Assembly (NCBI RefSeq): GCF_019320115.1
Contig: NC_089584.1
Span: forward strand, 59,907,633-59,971,632
Source of the DNA: Miscanthus floridulus
Taxonomy: Eukaryota > Streptophyta > Magnoliopsida > Poales > Poaceae
Direction: 5' to 3'
DNA: 64,000 nucleotides
The notes beneath the pieces are model-generated. The model worked only from the letters and a program-made list of their open reading frames with translations. It made no database searches and had not been told where the DNA came from. Below, piece by piece: positions 11,601 to 23,428 of this stretch. The translations under genes and the position numbers were made by a program. Every line of letters begins with the position of its first letter. Within the stretch, counting starts at the first letter, position 1.

Positions 11601-13227
11601 GGAAGAGGAAGGAATGGTGGCTCTGCACACGGTACGGCTGTGGGGAGGTCACACGAGTGAGCCCAAGTGGAATAAGACGAGGTGACCCTGATCGATGGTA
11701 GCAGTACGAGCACGTGCGCACAGACAATGAGACCTAGAGGCTTGGCATGAAGTGCTCGGAATGGCATGGCCAGACCTGAGCGGGCACATCGGCGTCGACT
11801 AGCAGGGGCAAGCACGGTAGAGGGACATCACCATCACCCCTACGACTGAGGTCATTGGCCTAGACGCGGCAGCATTGGCACCTACCTAGACCCTCGACAT
11901 GGTAGGAGAAATGAGGGTGAGGTGAGTGCCACGATGGTAAGGCGATGATAGCCACAACGTTGTCTCGACCCCGCGCGTGGCTCGGCGACCAGAGGGTGGT
12001 GCGCGCACACAGTGAAAGCGGGGCTAGGCCATAGCTAGCCAGGACGACCAACGTGAGGCCAAGGGCGCTACGCGGCATCGATCGGGCACACGAGCTAGCC
12101 AGCGGCAATAGCCCGGCTACGGCCTAAGTTCGGCCCCAGCAGTGCACGCACACGTTTTTAAAGCGAGCCATGGTTTTTAAAGCCAAGCACGGTTTTTAAA
12201 GCGAGCCAAAACTACTTAGCGTCTCTATTAAGACTCAACCAATTCCACTAACTTGTAGCTGGTGCTAACAGTTAACTAGGGAAACAATGCTTATGACCAG
12301 AGGATGGCCCAAGAGAAAGATGGAGAGATGCTAAGATAAGATCATCGCGCTGAACGCCGATGCACGAACAGAGCACCAACAACTAGGTTATAGCACGTCC
12401 CAACAAAGTTGAGCAATTTTTAAAGAGGGCAACGTGGCATTCGACACACCTACAACCTACACCGTGCCCAAATACTCACTTAGGGGCAACCAACAATACA
12501 AAAATATGAAACTAGTGTTAACTATTTTAGTTAGAACTTAAACATCAAAATAGCATTGTCTACCACCCTTCTATACTTAGAAAAGTTAAGGGTTTTCAGT
12601 TGGGACTAAGTGGCCATTAACTCTTTTGTCACAAATTTTAAATGGCCTAAACCTTGTTAACTTCAACCAACAAATACTTCATGCAATAGTCCATACTTTA
12701 TACTAAACCATAGGAACAAAACATTTAAGCACTATTTAATTATTTTGCTTAACATAACTTGCCAAAAATAGTACTTTAACATAAGTTCAGATCTTTGTTG
12801 ACTTAACAAAAAGGTTAATTTTAATTTTCAATTTGATTTTTGGAGCTCCCAAGAACATTAGTTAACATGTTTATTTTCAAAAAATTAAAGTTGCATTTTT
12901 ATATACACCACTTGCTTATCATCTTTACATAAGCACTATACATAAGTTATATTTTATTTTTGTTTATAGAAATTGTTTTTCGTACCAAACAATTAAAACT
13001 ACTTATTTTATTCTTCTTGTTAGGATTTTCATTAGCACTTTTACGCAATGAGTAAATTAACTTAGATATTTATTTGATTTCTCTCAACCATAAAAGTGAG
13101 TCGCACAGGGTTTGTTTTATCATTTCATGTGTGTTTTAAATTTTTAAAACTCGAGGACTTGTTTGGCTAATTCCTCTCGGACCTAAATCTCAGTGCTAAG
13201 CAAGCTCGTAACACTAGGGGTGTTACA
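8663..13227 (-). mobile_element. Solo LTR of a Tekay-type gypsy element (G), 4.57 kb
   Basis: On the minus strand it starts TGTAACACCCCTAGTGTTAC (at 13227) and ends ...GGCGGTTCTACCACA (at 8663), the same ends as the LTR at 30896-35569. ACATA flanks both sides (8658-8662 and 13228-13232). Joining the flanks restores the Athila-type sequence seen near 21865, so this is a clean insertion. A shared internal block (minus strand of about 9115-9185, GGGTAAGTCTTGCTGAGTAC) matches the LTR of element B near 35074. There is no internal region, so it is a solo LTR left by LTR-LTR recombination. A GC-rich segment at 10740-12200 holds several short overlapping frames on both strands that I treat as non-coding. 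Confidence 0.88.
12154..12210. repeat. Three 19-bp tandem copies (GTTTTTAAAGC core) in solo LTR G
   Basis: Copies start at 12154, 12173 and 12192. Each reads GTTTTTAAAGC followed by a GAGCCA or CAAGCA variant. They sit at the edge of the GC-rich segment of the LTR. Confidence 0.85.
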
Positions 13228-13560
13228 ACATACACAAATACCATTGAGTGATTTGAGAGAACCATATGAGGAGTAACATGAGCTATGATTTGTTTTAAAA
13301 AATTGTCAAAAATTCCAATCTTACTTGAGAAGGACAAGTAATCTATGCCTTCAAGTCAGAACTGTTCCACTTCTCAACTGCCCAAGGTGATGTTCTAGCC
13401 ACTTCAAAACCCACAGGTATGAGTATGTGACTTGGAATATCTTTTATGCTTGCATCATATCCTAAGAAAGTTGTGTATCAAATCCACCTAAATCTTTGCT
13501 TGGCACTCTTTATTGTTCGAATCCTTTACTCGGGACAAGAAAAGGTTCGATGTGGGGGAG
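13228..13560 (+). mobile_element. Right part of H1 3' region, ending in a polypurine tract
   Basis: Continues H1 after the solo LTR: 'cacaaataccattgag' here parallels 'caccattgag' in H0 near 4207. It ends with 'actcgggacaag' and the tract 'ggttcgatgtgggggag' (13544-13560), the typical plus-strand primer of Athila-type elements, directly before an LTR. That LTR is in the opposite orientation (see findings). Confidence 0.65.
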
Positions 13561-15124
13561 TGTTGGTATTTGTTAACGCAAATAGATAAATCCACAAGCG
13601 CACGGATACCGCTGTAGCTTTCGTCCGGGAGTATTCCAAGGTATCGATTTCCATGGAGAACATGAAGTGTACTAATCAAGAATCAAGGTTGTCCGAGGAA
13701 AAATATTTTTGTGGGTAGAGAGGAACTTTCTAAGGTTTCCTGGCCAACCTAAAGAATCAAGGATCAGATTATTTCAAGGTTACTCACTTTGGGACATCAG
13801 AACACTAGCCATGGACTGGGATGTGAAGGGGGCTAGGAAGCTCCGACTACGGTTCTACAAACACCAACCCGAACGTGGTGGACTACGTCGGCCGTCAGGG
13901 CTGGCTACCACAACTATCCATGGGACTGGGTGCAACACCAGGTAATCGTAAGACTAAGCACCATGCCTAATTTATAGATTACTACTCTAGTTTTGCAAAG
14001 ACTAGAGCACTTGATATAAGCGGGAATCCAAAGAATAATCTTGAGATAAAAACTAATCTCGATTAATTAGATAAGCCAGAAATACTAGAGTAATATTCCG
14101 AATGTAGCTAGAAGATCAGCTACAACCGCCAAGGTACAAAGTCGAGGAGGATCCGACAGTCCTGGCTCCTCCTCAGCTCTTGCCTTGCCTCTCTCCCTCT
14201 TTTCTATACTACAACAAGGTGGGAGACACCTAGAGGAACACTACTACAAAATATATGATGGAGAAATGAAGCTCTTGTGTGTAGGATATGTCTACAAGTG
14301 GAGAAGAAGGTCTTTATTTTTAGTGGAGAGGGAACTCTAATTTTAGGCAACCTGGAGGAGTTGCCGACCTCCTGGAGCATGCAACCGACCTCCAGAGTCG
14401 GTCAGCACCTAAAATCTGGCGGCAATTATCCTCTCCACCGCCTCATTGCATGTGGGCTTCTCGCTGCTGGGCTGGGCTGCACGGTAACAGGCTGCCTGCG
14501 TTGACTTCCACATGGGAGTTGCTCCTGTCTGCTTCATGCATGCACGAATGGACATGTTCGCTTCTCTGAATTCTGGACAAATCTGGATGGTTTGGAGGAA
14601 TTTGTGAGAGAAAAATATTATTTCGGATAAAAGAATAAGCGGATCAAGCCGAGTTTAAGGACACTCCAGCGTGAACCAAATCGTGCATGCGTGGCCTGGT
14701 ATTTGCTGCTGCGCTGGTCCCCACATGCTGCTGCTATACGTAATTTGGGGAGTCCTCTCGTGCTGCAGTAAGTCATCAGTAGCTGATGCAACATGTAAGT
14801 TGACTTTGGTGGCTTGTCCTGATATGCCTTGCTGTTACGTATATACATATATACTCCCTCTGTATATACGTATATTTATATGTGCACAAATCTTGTGGTC
14901 ATGATTAATTAAATCCCTGTTCAAGGTATATTTGCATCACGACTGTAGTTGCTCCATATAATACCATTTAATGTGCATTTTCGGCATGTCCTGCAAAATA
15001 ACTCAAGAGTACCAAAACTCTTGAAACTTGTCAGATAAAGATCTATCTTACTCAGATATATGTTTATTTGTGTCATTTTATTATCTTTTGGTGGTGAAAA
15101 CATTTGAGTTAACGATCGCCAACA
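13561..15124 (-). mobile_element. 3' LTR of Athila-type element J
   Basis: The minus strand reads TGTTGGCGATCGTTAACTC at its start (15124) and ...TTAACAAATACCAACA at its end (13561); length is 1564 bp. Orientation is fixed by the end block 'ccatggaaatcgataccttg', which matches the plus-oriented LTR end near 29603. It is preceded on the minus strand by J's own polypurine tract (15125-15140). Short frames inside (13709-13945, 14277-14504, 14671-14904) show no domain and are left uncalled. Confidence 0.75.
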
Positions 15125-16870
15125 AGCCCCCCTACACTTGCTCTTTGCTCGTCCTTGAGCAAAGGTTAGGATAAATTAAAAGTTAGGATAAAGTAAACAT
15201 AGGATAAAGTAAACATAAACATGGCAATTCAAGATATGAGACAAGCATAACGATTATTCCAAAATATACCTCGTACTTGTGGGATACGTGGAGTGTCTAT
15301 CATTTCTCCTTGAGTGGTTGAGAAGTAGAACGGCTCTGAAACAAAGTCATATCTTCCCATTTTCATATCTTAGTAACTTGGAGTTTTGTAATCTTTTGAA
15401 ATAAAGCATAGTTCATATATACTCCTCGAATGGTACTCTCGAATCGCACAATGGTGTTTGGTTCCTCACCAAGGCATATCGTGGCATTGCCTTCTTTTTC
15501 TTCCTACTTCTAAGAAGCTTATGTGGATCTTAGGTAGGGAAAAGTATGAGGGCATACTTGCATTGCATATTTTGCTAAGTCAAACAATGGATCCGAGGAG
15601 AAAGATGTCATCCAATCAAATCAAGATGTGCATGTGTGTGGAACATTAGGTGGATATATATGGTGGCTAACCTAATTCTACTATGCTCTTAAAACACATC
15701 TCTCTCTTTATTGGGATTTAGAAAATTTTTGTGAGAACATGGGCTATCTTTATTCTCATCTTTCTTTCTTATCATCTCTTCTTCTTTTTCTTTCTTTCTT
15801 CTTCTCTCTCTTTTTTTCTTTCTTTTCTAATTTCTTTTTGATGATAGCCTCATGCTTCTTTTTGCAACTAAACTTTTGAGAGAGATATAAAAAAGGATCT
15901 AGAGCATTTATTTTGATGGAACCTAACAAACATATTTTTGTTCACTCCCAGTGTAGGAGTAGAACATTTTTGGATGGATCTAAGTGGAAGGCATGTTTTG
16001 GCACCAACTCCCAGTGTAGGAGTAGTGCATATATTTGGTGGCGTGTACGTGATCTTGATTTCAAAGATATGATAACTTTCTCAACATGGGTCAACAAAGT
16101 TTGACAAAGCTCAACACAAAACAGGTAGCATATGTAGAACGTTTTATCATGATATTTGGCCTTGGTAAGAATTTTCTTACCATTGAGGAGCATGTGTGAA
16201 ACTATGGATTTTGACATTTTATCAAAAAGAAAATTCTCAAAGTACTTTGAATAGAAAAGGTTGGATTTCCATGTCTAAGCCATATCTCGCTTCACAACAA
16301 CTTAGTCAATATGTTTTTCTTATAAGATATTTTCCCCAAGAGCATCAAGGATATGTAAGGAACAAAGATTATCTAGTCCAATCTCAAAAAGCTATACTCA
16401 TATTCACTTTCAAAGTTTTAACTTTAAGTGTGGAATTTAATTCTTTTTGAATTTGTAGGTTTAAACAAGTGCTCAATAGGGAGTAAGTATATGAACAAGT
16501 GAGAGAGGATCAAATCGAGTTCCAGAATTGCGTGCAAGCTCCTGCACTAGTTCATGATGTGTCTTGACATATTTGTGCACAATGGGGGTTGGCACACCCC
16601 CACACTTCTCCAAAACTATACCTGGCTTTTTTATTTCATAGACAAAAATTGGTGAAAACAAAGGGGACTCTTCTGGTGAGGGGCACCAGAGAGTCAAAAT
16701 TTATTCAACTATAGGATTAAACTAAAAAGACATGGAACAAGATTAAGTTTTATTTTTTTTAAAATTTTATTCTGATGGAAAGGTTACATTTTTATTGTGA
16801 AGATAAAACAAACTCTACTTTATGATTTCTATGAATTCAATTACATCGAGCTCCTTGATCATGTTGATTT
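15125..16870 (-). mobile_element. 3' non-coding region of element J
   Basis: Lies between the pol end and the LTR on the minus strand. It holds two perfect copies of the Athila-type hairpin (15944-15960 and 16007-16023), a pyrimidine tract on the plus strand (15770-15845; purine on the coding strand) beside the CATGGGCTA block, and a polypurine tract at the LTR border (minus strand AGTGTAGGGGGGCTTG). No coding frame with family features is visible. Confidence 0.7.
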
Positions 16871-18130
16871 GCGGCTAAAGATAAACTTAAATGTGTTGAA
16901 ATGTTGGCCATTTACCTTAAATGTGTTACCTGTATCATCTTGGATGGTGATGGCTCCATGAGTTGAAGTGTCGATGACCTTAAAAGGTCCATCCCACTTG
17001 CTTCGTAGTTTACCATGTCCAAAGAGTTTTAATCTTGAATTGAATAGTAGAACCTTATCGCTAGGTTTGAATTCTTTGTGCTTGATTCTCTTATCATGCC
17101 ATCTCTTTGTTCTTTCTTTGTAGATTTTGGAGTTATGATATGCTTTTTCTCTTCACTCTTCAAGCTCAACTAGTTGTATTTGATGATTCTTGCCAGCTAG
17201 GTGGAGGTCCATGTTCCATTTCTTGATTGCCCAATGGGCCCTGAATTCTAATTCAACAGGCAAATGACATGTTTTTCCATATACAAGTTGATAGGGTGAC
17301 ATGCCTATGGTTGTTTTGTATGCAGTTTGGTAGGCCCAAAGTGCATCAGGGAGTTTATCTTCCATCCCTTACCCATTTCATCCACAGTCTTTTGCAGAAT
17401 ATTCTTGATTTGGTTGTTAGATGTTTCCGCTTGACCACTAGTCTAGGGATGGTATGGTGTTGCTATGTTGTGACGAACTCCATGTTCCACTAGGTACTCC
17501 CGGAAGGCCTTATCTATGAAGTGGGATCCTCCATCACTTATGGCCATACGAGGTGTACCAAAGCAAGGAAAAATGATTTCATGGAACATTCTCTTGGCAT
17601 GTTTTGAATTGGTTGCTCTACATGGTATTGCTTCTACCCATTTGGACACATAGTCCACGATCACCAAGATGTACCCATAGTTCTTCGACTTAGGGAACAT
17701 CCCCATGAAATCAATCTCCCACACATCAAAGAGTTCAACTTGGAGATTGTTCATGAGAGGCATTGCATCTCGTGAATTGATGTTCCCATGTTTCTGACAT
17801 TAGTGGCATCTCCTAACAAACTCCTTTGTATCTTGATACATTGTTGGCTAGTAAAAGCCACTTTGCCAGATCTTGGCATTTGTCCAAAATGCTCCATAAT
17901 GTTCTCCATATGGTGAGGCATGACATCTTTCCATAATCTTGGTAGCCTCAACCAAAGGGACACATCTTCTCAACAATCCATCAGCGCAAACTCGATATAG
18001 ATATGGCTCATCCCATAGGTGAGAACGACTTTCATGGATCAACTTTCTTTTGTCCTCACTAAGTGGGACATAGCCTACCACTAAAAAGTTCAAGATGTTT
18101 GCTTACCATGGATTAGAGTTTGCTATCTTA
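16870..18130 (-). pseudogene. Integrase part of Athila-type pol (element J, decayed)
   Basis: Integrase inserts element cDNA into chromosomes. On the minus strand the zinc-binding stretch lies around 17750-17960. The catalytic core at 17380-17763 carries WEIDFMG (first Asp), ISDGGSHF (second Asp) and SGQAETSN (Glu), so the three catalytic residues survive. The core C-terminal part (17153-17365) shows [19 protein letters not shown], a phrase I know from plant Athila integrases. Several stops and frame changes (near 17443, 17366 and 17152) break the frame. Upstream lie the RT and RNase H of the same polyprotein; downstream is the 3' non-coding region. Confidence 0.85.
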
Positions 18131-19265
18131 AGCAAGGTGTCATCCCTTAGGTAGTCATTGATAGGCAGCTCATGTGTTTCCTTGAACTGAAGCCTAGACA
18201 AGTGATCGGCTACCAAATTTTCTACTCCATTTTTATCTTGAATTTCTATGTCAAACTCTTGGAGTAGAAGGATCCATCAAATTTCTATGTCAGACTCTTG
18301 AGAGCAGCATGATCTATGTAAACAATTACCTTTGCCCCCACTAAGTAAGATCTAAACTTGTCTATAGCAAAGACAACAACCAATAGCCAAGGTTTTGCTA
18401 GCATAGGATATGGCATAGTGCTTCTTATCCTTGTTTGGCCTAAAACGGCTCCAATTGCAAAGTCACTAACATCACACATGATCTCAAAAGGGAGATTCAA
18501 ATTAGGTGGTTGGATGATTGGAGCTAAAACGAGTGCCTTCTTAATGTTTTGAAAGGCTTCATGAGACTCATCGCTAAAGGTGAAAGGTGCATGTTTAGCG
18601 AGGAGACTTGTTAGGGGTCTAGCGATTTGAGTGAAGTCTTTGATAAAGCGTCTATAGAACCCCGTGTGTCCTAGGAAGCTACGAATGCCTTTCACATTCA
18701 TGGGAGGTCGAAGATGTCCAATAACTTCAATTTTTGCTTTGTCCACCTCTATCCCATGTTCGGACACCTTGTGCCCTAGCACTATTCCTTCCCAAAACAT
18801 GAAATGGTATTTCTCCTAGTTCAGGACTAAGTGCTTTTCTTCACACCACTATAATACTTTATTTAAATTCTCCAAGCAATCGGTGAAGGTTTTGCCATAG
18901 ATAGTAAAGTTGTCCATGAACACCTCCATGATTTTTTCGATCATATTAGAGAAAATAGACATCATGCACCGTTAGAAGGAAGCTAGAGCATTGCGTAACC
19001 TGAACGACATTTGTCAATATGCATAAGTTCCATATGGGCATGTGAAAGTAGTCTTACTTTGGTCATCAGAGTGGATCAGGATTTGATGATACCCAGAATA
19101 CCCATCAAGGAAACAAAAGAAGGAATGGTTCGCAAGCCGTTCTAGCATCTCATCAATGAATGGCAATGGGAAGTGATCCTTCTTAGTGGCCTTGTTTAGC
19201 TTCAAGTAGTCAATGCTCATCCACCACCCAGTGATGGTTCATTGAGGGATGAGTTCATTCTTTGC
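18131..19265 (-). pseudogene. Reverse transcriptase/RNase H part of Athila-type pol (element J, truncated)
   Basis: Minus-strand RT blocks in order: KLNKATKKDHFPLPFIDEML (19130-19220), GYSGYHQI, then the catalytic box near 18909-18923, which reads FMDN where FMDD is expected, so one catalytic Asp is Asn. RT connection and RNase H follow at 18285-18800 (GFYRRFIKDFTQIARPL, then MCDVSDFAIGAVLGQ). Stops interrupt the frame near 19013 and 18284. The N-terminal side of pol, the protease and gag are missing: the reading frame stops matching at about 19265, where a Copia LTR fragment begins. Confidence 0.85.
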
Positions 19266-20189
19266 ATCGAGTGGCACTAGGTGATCGAGTTACAAGCCGG
19301 TGGTGCTTGTTACTCTTGGAGGTTGTCACCTCCTAGATGGCTTGGTGGTGGTCTCCGTGGAAGCCCACAAGAAGCTTGTGCGGCGCTCCGGAGAAGTGCT
19401 TTGAGAGGGGCATTGTGCTCGCCCCGCGGGAGCCGCAAAGAGCAACTTTAGTAAAGCGTGTCATTGAGCTACCCTCACTTCTGGGGTAGGTTCTTGCGGC
19501 ACCCGACATGTGGGCTTGGCGGGTGATGCCAATTAGCCGCCGAACCACCAAGTGAGCGGTCAACACAACGGGGACTAGCGTGTTGGCAAACACGTGAACC
19601 TTGGGAGAAAAAATCATCGTGTCAACCTTGTTCTTCCCGTTGGTTTGCTTCCCCATTACACAAGCTTGTATTCACTTTCATATACATTGTGCTTGTGTTG
19701 TTGCTTTTGTAATTAGTTAGCTTGTGTAGCTTGCTAGTTACCTTCTTGCTTGTGTAGCATAGAAGTAGCTCCCTTGCGTGACTAATTTGGTTTGTGTAAC
19801 CTTGTTAGTCACATTGCTTAGTTTGTGTAGCTAAGTAATTGCGCTCTCTAATTTGGCATTGGTTGCCTTGTTATTGAGCATTGCTAGTGAGCTTAGTTGG
19901 CTTTGTGCTTTTGCTTACTAGCATGTGTAGGAGCTCCCTTGTTGCTTAAAGTACTAGTGGCATAGGTTTGTGCGACCTTGCTTCTAGAATTGGTTAGGAG
20001 AGCTCTAGCTAGCCCGGCACCTTTGTTGCTTAAGTAGTATCTTTGAAAGGTGCTAGCGAATATAGATAGAGGGGTGTAGTCTTGGCTAGACCGATAGTTA
20101 TAATTCCACACTTGTTTCGGTTAGCCGACGTGATTGAGTTTTAGAAAAGACTATTCACCCCCCCTCTAGTCGCCATCTTGACTCTTTCA
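19266..20189 (+). mobile_element. Copia LTR fragment (5' end missing)
   Basis: The right end 'aaaagactattcaccccccc' followed by ...CATCTTGACTCTTTCA is the usual end of an abundant grass Copia LTR (SIRE/Maximus-like, from memory). The body has repeated 'gcttgtgtagc' phrases typical of that family. No TG start is found on the left; the fragment begins mid-LTR at the break in J pol. What follows (TTGGGCAAAT) is not a tRNA-Met primer site, so this is an isolated LTR piece. Frames within it (19333-19656 minus) are incidental. Confidence 0.65.
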
Positions 20190-22216
20190 TTGGGCAAATA
20201 AACTTAAATGCCACATGCATGCTCAATCTTCTAATCTTATCACCCATGACATAATTGAACAAAGCACATAAACATCAACTTCATCATATTCAATGTGCCT
20301 GAGGATAGAGAGGAATGAATAAAATTTTGGTTATGTTGGTGTTTTCCCACCAACAGAGCCCATGCACTTGATCTCTACCTTGTCTTTATGAGTAGGACAC
20401 ACTTCAAGCAAAGTGTGGGGGAAGACAGTCGACTTTCCAATTTCTACAAGTGTTCTAAACATGTCAAACCAAAGTCTAAACTCAAAACCAAGACAGATTT
20501 GGCGAAAAAAGTTGACATCACCCTTAGAGGCACCACCACAAGAATCCTCCTCTTCAGAGCAAACCGAGGTCTTTGATCAATAAACTTCATAATGAGAAGT
20601 CTGGTTTGAAGGACTTAAAACACCAAACCCTCACCGAAAGAGCTAGCTTGGGGGAGAAGCACTCCCATGTATCTAGGTAAGTATGCTTTCCCTTTGTTCT
20701 AGCTTTAGTTTCTTTTAAATAGTTATAGAAAATGGTAAAATTGAAAACAAAATAAAAGATGTGTCTAGTTTGCTTTAATTTGTTTTTAAGAGCTGAATAA
20801 AATAAAGAGGACTCAGAATAATCTCTTAAATAGAAATGATGAATAGTTGCTCTATTGTAATTCCTTTCAAGTATCTAGTTTTTAGCCTCGAATTCTCTCG
20901 AGTTTTGGATACGACTGAATTGATATGAGGATTTACTCTGAACTTGAAACTCGTGGGTAGCATATGCTTGATCTAAGTCTAGGTAATTGACGGATATGAT
21001 ATGAGAAGGTCTAAGCTGTTGTTTATCTTGTTCCAAGTGACACTAAAGTTCTAGAGATTTATCTTTAGAAAAACAAAGAAATGCTACATGATGAGTTCCT
21101 ATATGACAAAGCTTGAATTCCTACTAGAGTCATACATGCTATTTAGGCTAGAAAAACTTCCACATATATGCTGCTTGCTTTTGCATTGAGTTTTGTCAAG
21201 CTTTGTGACCCTTATGAGAGATTTGTCATACTCTTAAAATCAAGATCACGTACACACTACCTAAATATGCACTACTCCTACACTGGGGGTAGGCGCAAGA
21301 ACATGCTTTCCATCTAGATCCACCCAAAAATGTTTTACTCCTATGCTGGGAGTGAATACAAAAACAAGTTTGATATGTTCTCCATCCACACCAAATAAAT
21401 GCTCCAAGTTCTTGTTGGTATCTCTCAAAGTTTTGTTGCAGAAAAGAGACATGGGGCTATGCAAAAGTTATTCATAAAAAGAAGAAGAGAGATGATAAAA
21501 AATGGACAAGTGTCCGAGATATTTAAAACAATGGGTACTTAAATGCCCGCTTGAAAAAAAGAAGAGAAGAGAAAGAGAGATGAATAAGATAGCCCCTGCT
21601 CTCTAGCAAATGTTTCCAAGTTTCAAAGGAGAGATATATTTTCAAGGAGCATAGTAGAATTAGGTTAGCCACCATATATCCACACACATGCATATCTTGA
21701 TTTGATTGTATGACTCAACTCTTTTTGGATCTGTTGTTGGACTTTACAATATATGCATTGCAAGTATGCTCTAGCTTTCTCCCTACCTATGAACTCCACA
21801 CAAGCCTTAGTTGTAGGAAGAGAAAAAGGCATAACATTTTTATTGCCTTGGTGAGGATCCACAAATACCACATATATTGAGAGACTTGAGAGTGTCATAC
21901 AATGGAATCTCTGAGTTTTATTTTGAAAACTTATAAAAACTCTAGAACAATGGTAGAACAAAGAACTCGAGACATAGTGCTTGACTTGATCATTCTGTCT
22001 TTCAATTGCTCAAGACCCAAGTGAAGGTTGAGAAGCCCCATGATTGAAGGTAATATGGGTAAGTTTGAAAGTCAGATCAATTTATTCTAATCCAGAGGAG
22101 AATTTTTGATTAAACACATGTGTACTTTTGAGGCATGAAAGCATTATTGCAACTCCTGATCCATTGATGAGTTTAGCTTTGCTCAGGGACTAGCAAAGGT
22201 TAAGCTTGGGGGAAAT
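20190..22216 (+). mobile_element. 3' internal region of Athila-type element H2, ending in a polypurine tract
   Basis: The left part holds a 63-codon frame (20388-20576, begins MSRTHFKQSVGED) with basic C-terminal composition and no recognised domain, and a TGTTGGTG/CACCAACA hairpin (20334-20355). From about 21170 it follows the Athila-type 3' plan: two hairpin motifs (21274-21290 and 21337-21353), a purine-rich tract with CATGGGGCTA (21450-21590), spacer, and the tract 'aagcttgggggaaat' (22202-22216) next to the LTR. The 5' part of the element is absent. Confidence 0.7.
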
Positions 22217-23428
22217 TGTTGATGGTCACTAACATCAATTATAAACCATCAACATAACCTATATCTATACTTAATTCCATTACCAAACATAGGTATAGGG
22301 GTTTAAACTAATAAATTCCATGAGTTTTGGTGAATCTATGTTTTTAGCAGGGGTTATCCAGAAAACCATCAAGGGGGACCTATTCGCCAAAGGAAATTAT
22401 AGAATTCTGCTACGTAATCAACATGGGAAAACTCTAGAAGGCGAATCACCGAAGCAGAGCCTGTGTCTCTGACATGTGGGTCTGATTGGCCCCACCTAGA
22501 TGCCGCCCGAGTTGTGGGCCCCTACGTTAGCCTCCCATTGTTATGTCGGTTCTCCACTGCCTCCTAGGTTGCATCTACGCCATCCTTTAAGTCAGTTTGA
22601 TCAAAGGGATCATGTTGGATGCTCTGGCATATATATACCAGCCCCTGCCACCCTCCCTAGAGCCATCCTAAAACCCTAATTCATATTCTCCTCATCAGGA
22701 TTAGAGCCAACTATCAAGAGAAGATTAGTCCTTTATAGGATCTAGTCTTATGAATAGAAATAGTAAGATAGAGAGTGAGGGAAGAGTTTGGAGGAGGTGC
22801 CGGCCTATCGGTGCTCTCTTTATGGCTTGTCCTTGGTGGATCCAAATTCTACTTGAGCTTATCTTCGAGATATCTCTAACAATCAACTTCTGATTCAAAT
22901 AAGCATCTTGTTTATATTGTTCTTCAGGTTCACGACTCTCTTTTGAGTGCTTTATTCTCTTCCTAGGGAGAGTAGAGTATTAATCGTAAGTGTAAGCATG
23001 GTGCTTAGATTTAGGTTAATCGTGGATGCACCTTGCATTCCAAAAGGTGGTAGATTGCATGAGTGACATAAAGATCTATATAGTCTATACTATATAGCTT
23101 CGTTGATCCTTTGTAGTCCACCTTCTGTCTATAGGTGCATGTAGGACATGGTTGCGAAGGAAAGCATTATCTGCTGGTGTCTTTCCCTAGTAATGTCCCA
23201 AGTTGAATAGTAGAAGACATAAGCCTACCCAAGTAAGAACTAGAGAACTTTAGTTATCCTCTCTATGCTCCTATTTATCCTAACCTTATTGCTACTGTTA
23301 GTTAAGTTAGACCATAGTTAATCTCACATGTTTCCCAGTGGATACGATACTTGGAATACCTCTGGTTGAAAGCTATAATGGTATCCATGCACTTGCGGAT
23401 TTGTCTATGTGCGTTAAATATACCAACA
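22217..23428 (+). mobile_element. 3' LTR of Athila-type element H2
   Basis: TGTTGATGGTCACTAACATC start after a polypurine tract; end ...AATATACCAACA (23428); 1212 bp. The minus-strand LTR at 24105-25222 is the same family (shared 'aaacataggtataggggttt' block near the start). A TATA-like stretch 'catatatatacc' lies at 22628-22640 and may mark the promoter. The LTR abuts truncated gag of element K with no spacer. Confidence 0.75.

Noticed and set aside
10934..12108. Several overlapping open frames in the GC-rich part of solo LTR G
   Set aside because: Frames on both strands overlap and none shows a family motif; long frames are expected from base composition.
14846..14880. Stowaway-like terminus (ctccctctgt) in the J LTR
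   Set aside because: Only one end with a partial match; no partner inverted repeat nearby.
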